Positions 6,090 to 6,959 of a DNA stretch of 6,959 bases are shown in pieces. Within the stretch, counting starts at the first letter, position 1, and each line of letters starts with the position of its first letter. The notes under the pieces were generated by a model. It was not told the DNA's origin. It saw only the letters and a list, made by a program, of their open reading frames with translations, and made no database searches. Made by a program: the position numbers and the translations under genes. Source of the stretch: Robiginitomaculum sp. (GTDB taxonomy: Bacteria; Pseudomonadota; Alphaproteobacteria; Caulobacterales; Maricaulaceae); contig NVWT02000007.1 in assembly GCA_002733735.2 (NCBI GenBank), positions 8,143 to 15,101 on the forward strand, written 5' to 3'.

Positions 6090-6959
6090 TTAGCCCTGCC
6101 CGCCGGATTTGCCGCCACCACCTAAATTTCCAATTTTTGCCCGTAACTCGTCCATGGAAAGAGCAAAGCCGGAGCTGATCCATTCATCTTCAAGGCTCCA
6201 CAATAAATCGCCCAATTCCTTGCCTTGTTTATAACCGACATCCATTAAATGTTTGGCGGTCACCGGAAATACCGGTCGTTCCCACTCGGCGGCAAAGTCC
6301 AACATATCATCAATATCACGTCGTTCTCTGCCTTCATATTTGCCCAAAGCAAGCTTGGCCGCATCAACATAACCAGAGACAACTTTGCGATAAAGCCGCC
6401 TTGATACGTCCATGAAATCCTCGCCCGGCACTACCGGACCATTTCTAACATAAGCCATAACTCTGGAGTTTTGGGCATTAGATAATTTCAAATGCTTGCT
6501 GGCTTCTCGCGCTTTGGCCGGGTCAAGCAAAGCCATAAATCGCAAAATAGGATCAATCGGCCAGTTCATTTTCTCTTCTGATACGATTAACTGCGACAAC
6601 TGATCGACATCAGTGGAGCCGGGGAAACATTTTTGCAAAACTTCTGACGTGCGCATCCAACGAACAGATTTTACTGGATCGGCAGCTGCCAATAATGCTT
6701 GTAATTCTTTCCATATTCGTTCGGCTGATAAATTCTCAATACCTGATTTTAATCGTGAACAAGCAGTAATTGCCGCCCGATCAGGACGACCAGAGCCATA
6801 ATGGGCAAAAAACCGAAAATAACGTAAAATCCGTAAAAAATCCTCATTTATTCGGTCATCTGGATTACCGATAAATACCACTTCGCGCTCGATTGCATCT
6901 TTAATGCCGCCCTGCGGATCATATAATTCACCAGCAGCATCGCAATAAATTGCGTTAAA
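6090..6959 (-). CDS. cca: CCA tRNA nucleotidyltransferase (class II), N-terminus cut by window edge
   Basis: The enzyme adds or repairs the 3' CCA end of tRNAs using CTP and ATP. The - strand frame stays open to the window edge, so the gene extends past 6959; 289 residues are present and the nucleotidyltransferase catalytic Asp motif is missing. Visible from the edge are FNAIY (1-5, the end of the RRDxxxNA motif), YDPQGGIKD (13-21), NEDFLRILRYFRF (38-50), the class II EDxxRxxRxxRF nucleotide-template region, and LSAERIWKEL (77-86), the following conserved helix. A GTG at 6881 could be mistaken for a start, but family-conserved sequence continues upstream of it in the same frame. The C-terminus ends in a short Gly/Lys-rich tail. 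The related poly(A) polymerase I shares these motifs; the DPxGG spacing and the WKE helix favour CCA addition. It is convergent with the ABC exporter. Confidence 0.9.
   Translation of the reverse strand, partial: FNAIYCDAAGELYDPQGGIKDAIEREVVFIGNPDDRINEDFLRILRYFRFFAHYGSGRPDRAAITACSRLKSGIENLSAERIWKELQALLAAADPVKSVRWMRTSEVLQKCFPGSTDVDQLSQLIVSEEKMNWPIDPILRFMALLDPAKAREASKHLKLSNAQNSRVMAYVRNGPVVPGEDFMDVSRRLYRKVVSGYVDAAKLALGKYEGRERRDIDDMLDFAAEWERPVFPVTAKHLMDVGYKQGKELGDLLWSLEDEWISSGFALSMDELRAKIGNLGGGGKSGGQG

Overview
The window looks like chromosomal DNA from an alphaproteobacterium of moderate, slightly AT-leaning composition. The strongest taxonomic hints are a DUF4170 gene (a family I know almost only from Alphaproteobacteria) in the order pmbA/tldE - cysQ-like phosphatase - DUF4170 - envelope gene, and an intergenic palindromic element that resembles repeats common in rhizobia and their relatives. 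Genus cannot be set from this sequence alone.

Layout. Six complete genes and the 3' part of a seventh lie on the + strand. One gene on the - strand runs off the right edge. Bases 1-678 are the C-terminal two thirds of a FabH-type ketoacyl-ACP synthase III. A FrnE-type DsbA-fold oxidoreductase (678-1328) follows with a one-base TAATG overlap. After an 84-base gap comes a small MAPEG-family membrane protein (1413-1805). A 41-base gap then leads to the tightly packed block pmbA/tldE (1847-3214), CysQ/IMPase-type phosphatase (3211-4020), DUF4170 (4026-4274) and an MsbA-like ABC exporter (4234 or slightly later to 5994). Three of the four junctions between directly adjoining genes overlap, so co-transcription is likely. 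The exporter and a 5'-truncated CCA tRNA nucleotidyltransferase (6090-6959, - strand) converge on a short intergenic stretch. That stretch holds a structured palindromic repeat (about 5995-6059) and a GC-rich hairpin (about 6058-6080).

How the genes fit together. The first pair joins fatty-acid chain initiation or elongation to a thiol oxidoreductase. The second block mixes a peptidase subunit, a nucleotide/inositol phosphate phosphatase, a small conserved protein and a lipid-type flippase. The last three recall the arrangement next to lipid A/Kdo genes in many Alphaproteobacteria, which hints at an envelope connection for DUF4170. This is inference from context.

I found no CRISPR array, transposase, phage gene, rRNA or tRNA gene, and no convincing new multi-gene system. 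The items most worth a second look are the palindromic element abutting the exporter stop codon, the unresolved start of the exporter inside the DUF4170 gene, and the DUF4170-exporter linkage. There is no gene-free stretch longer than 300 bases.
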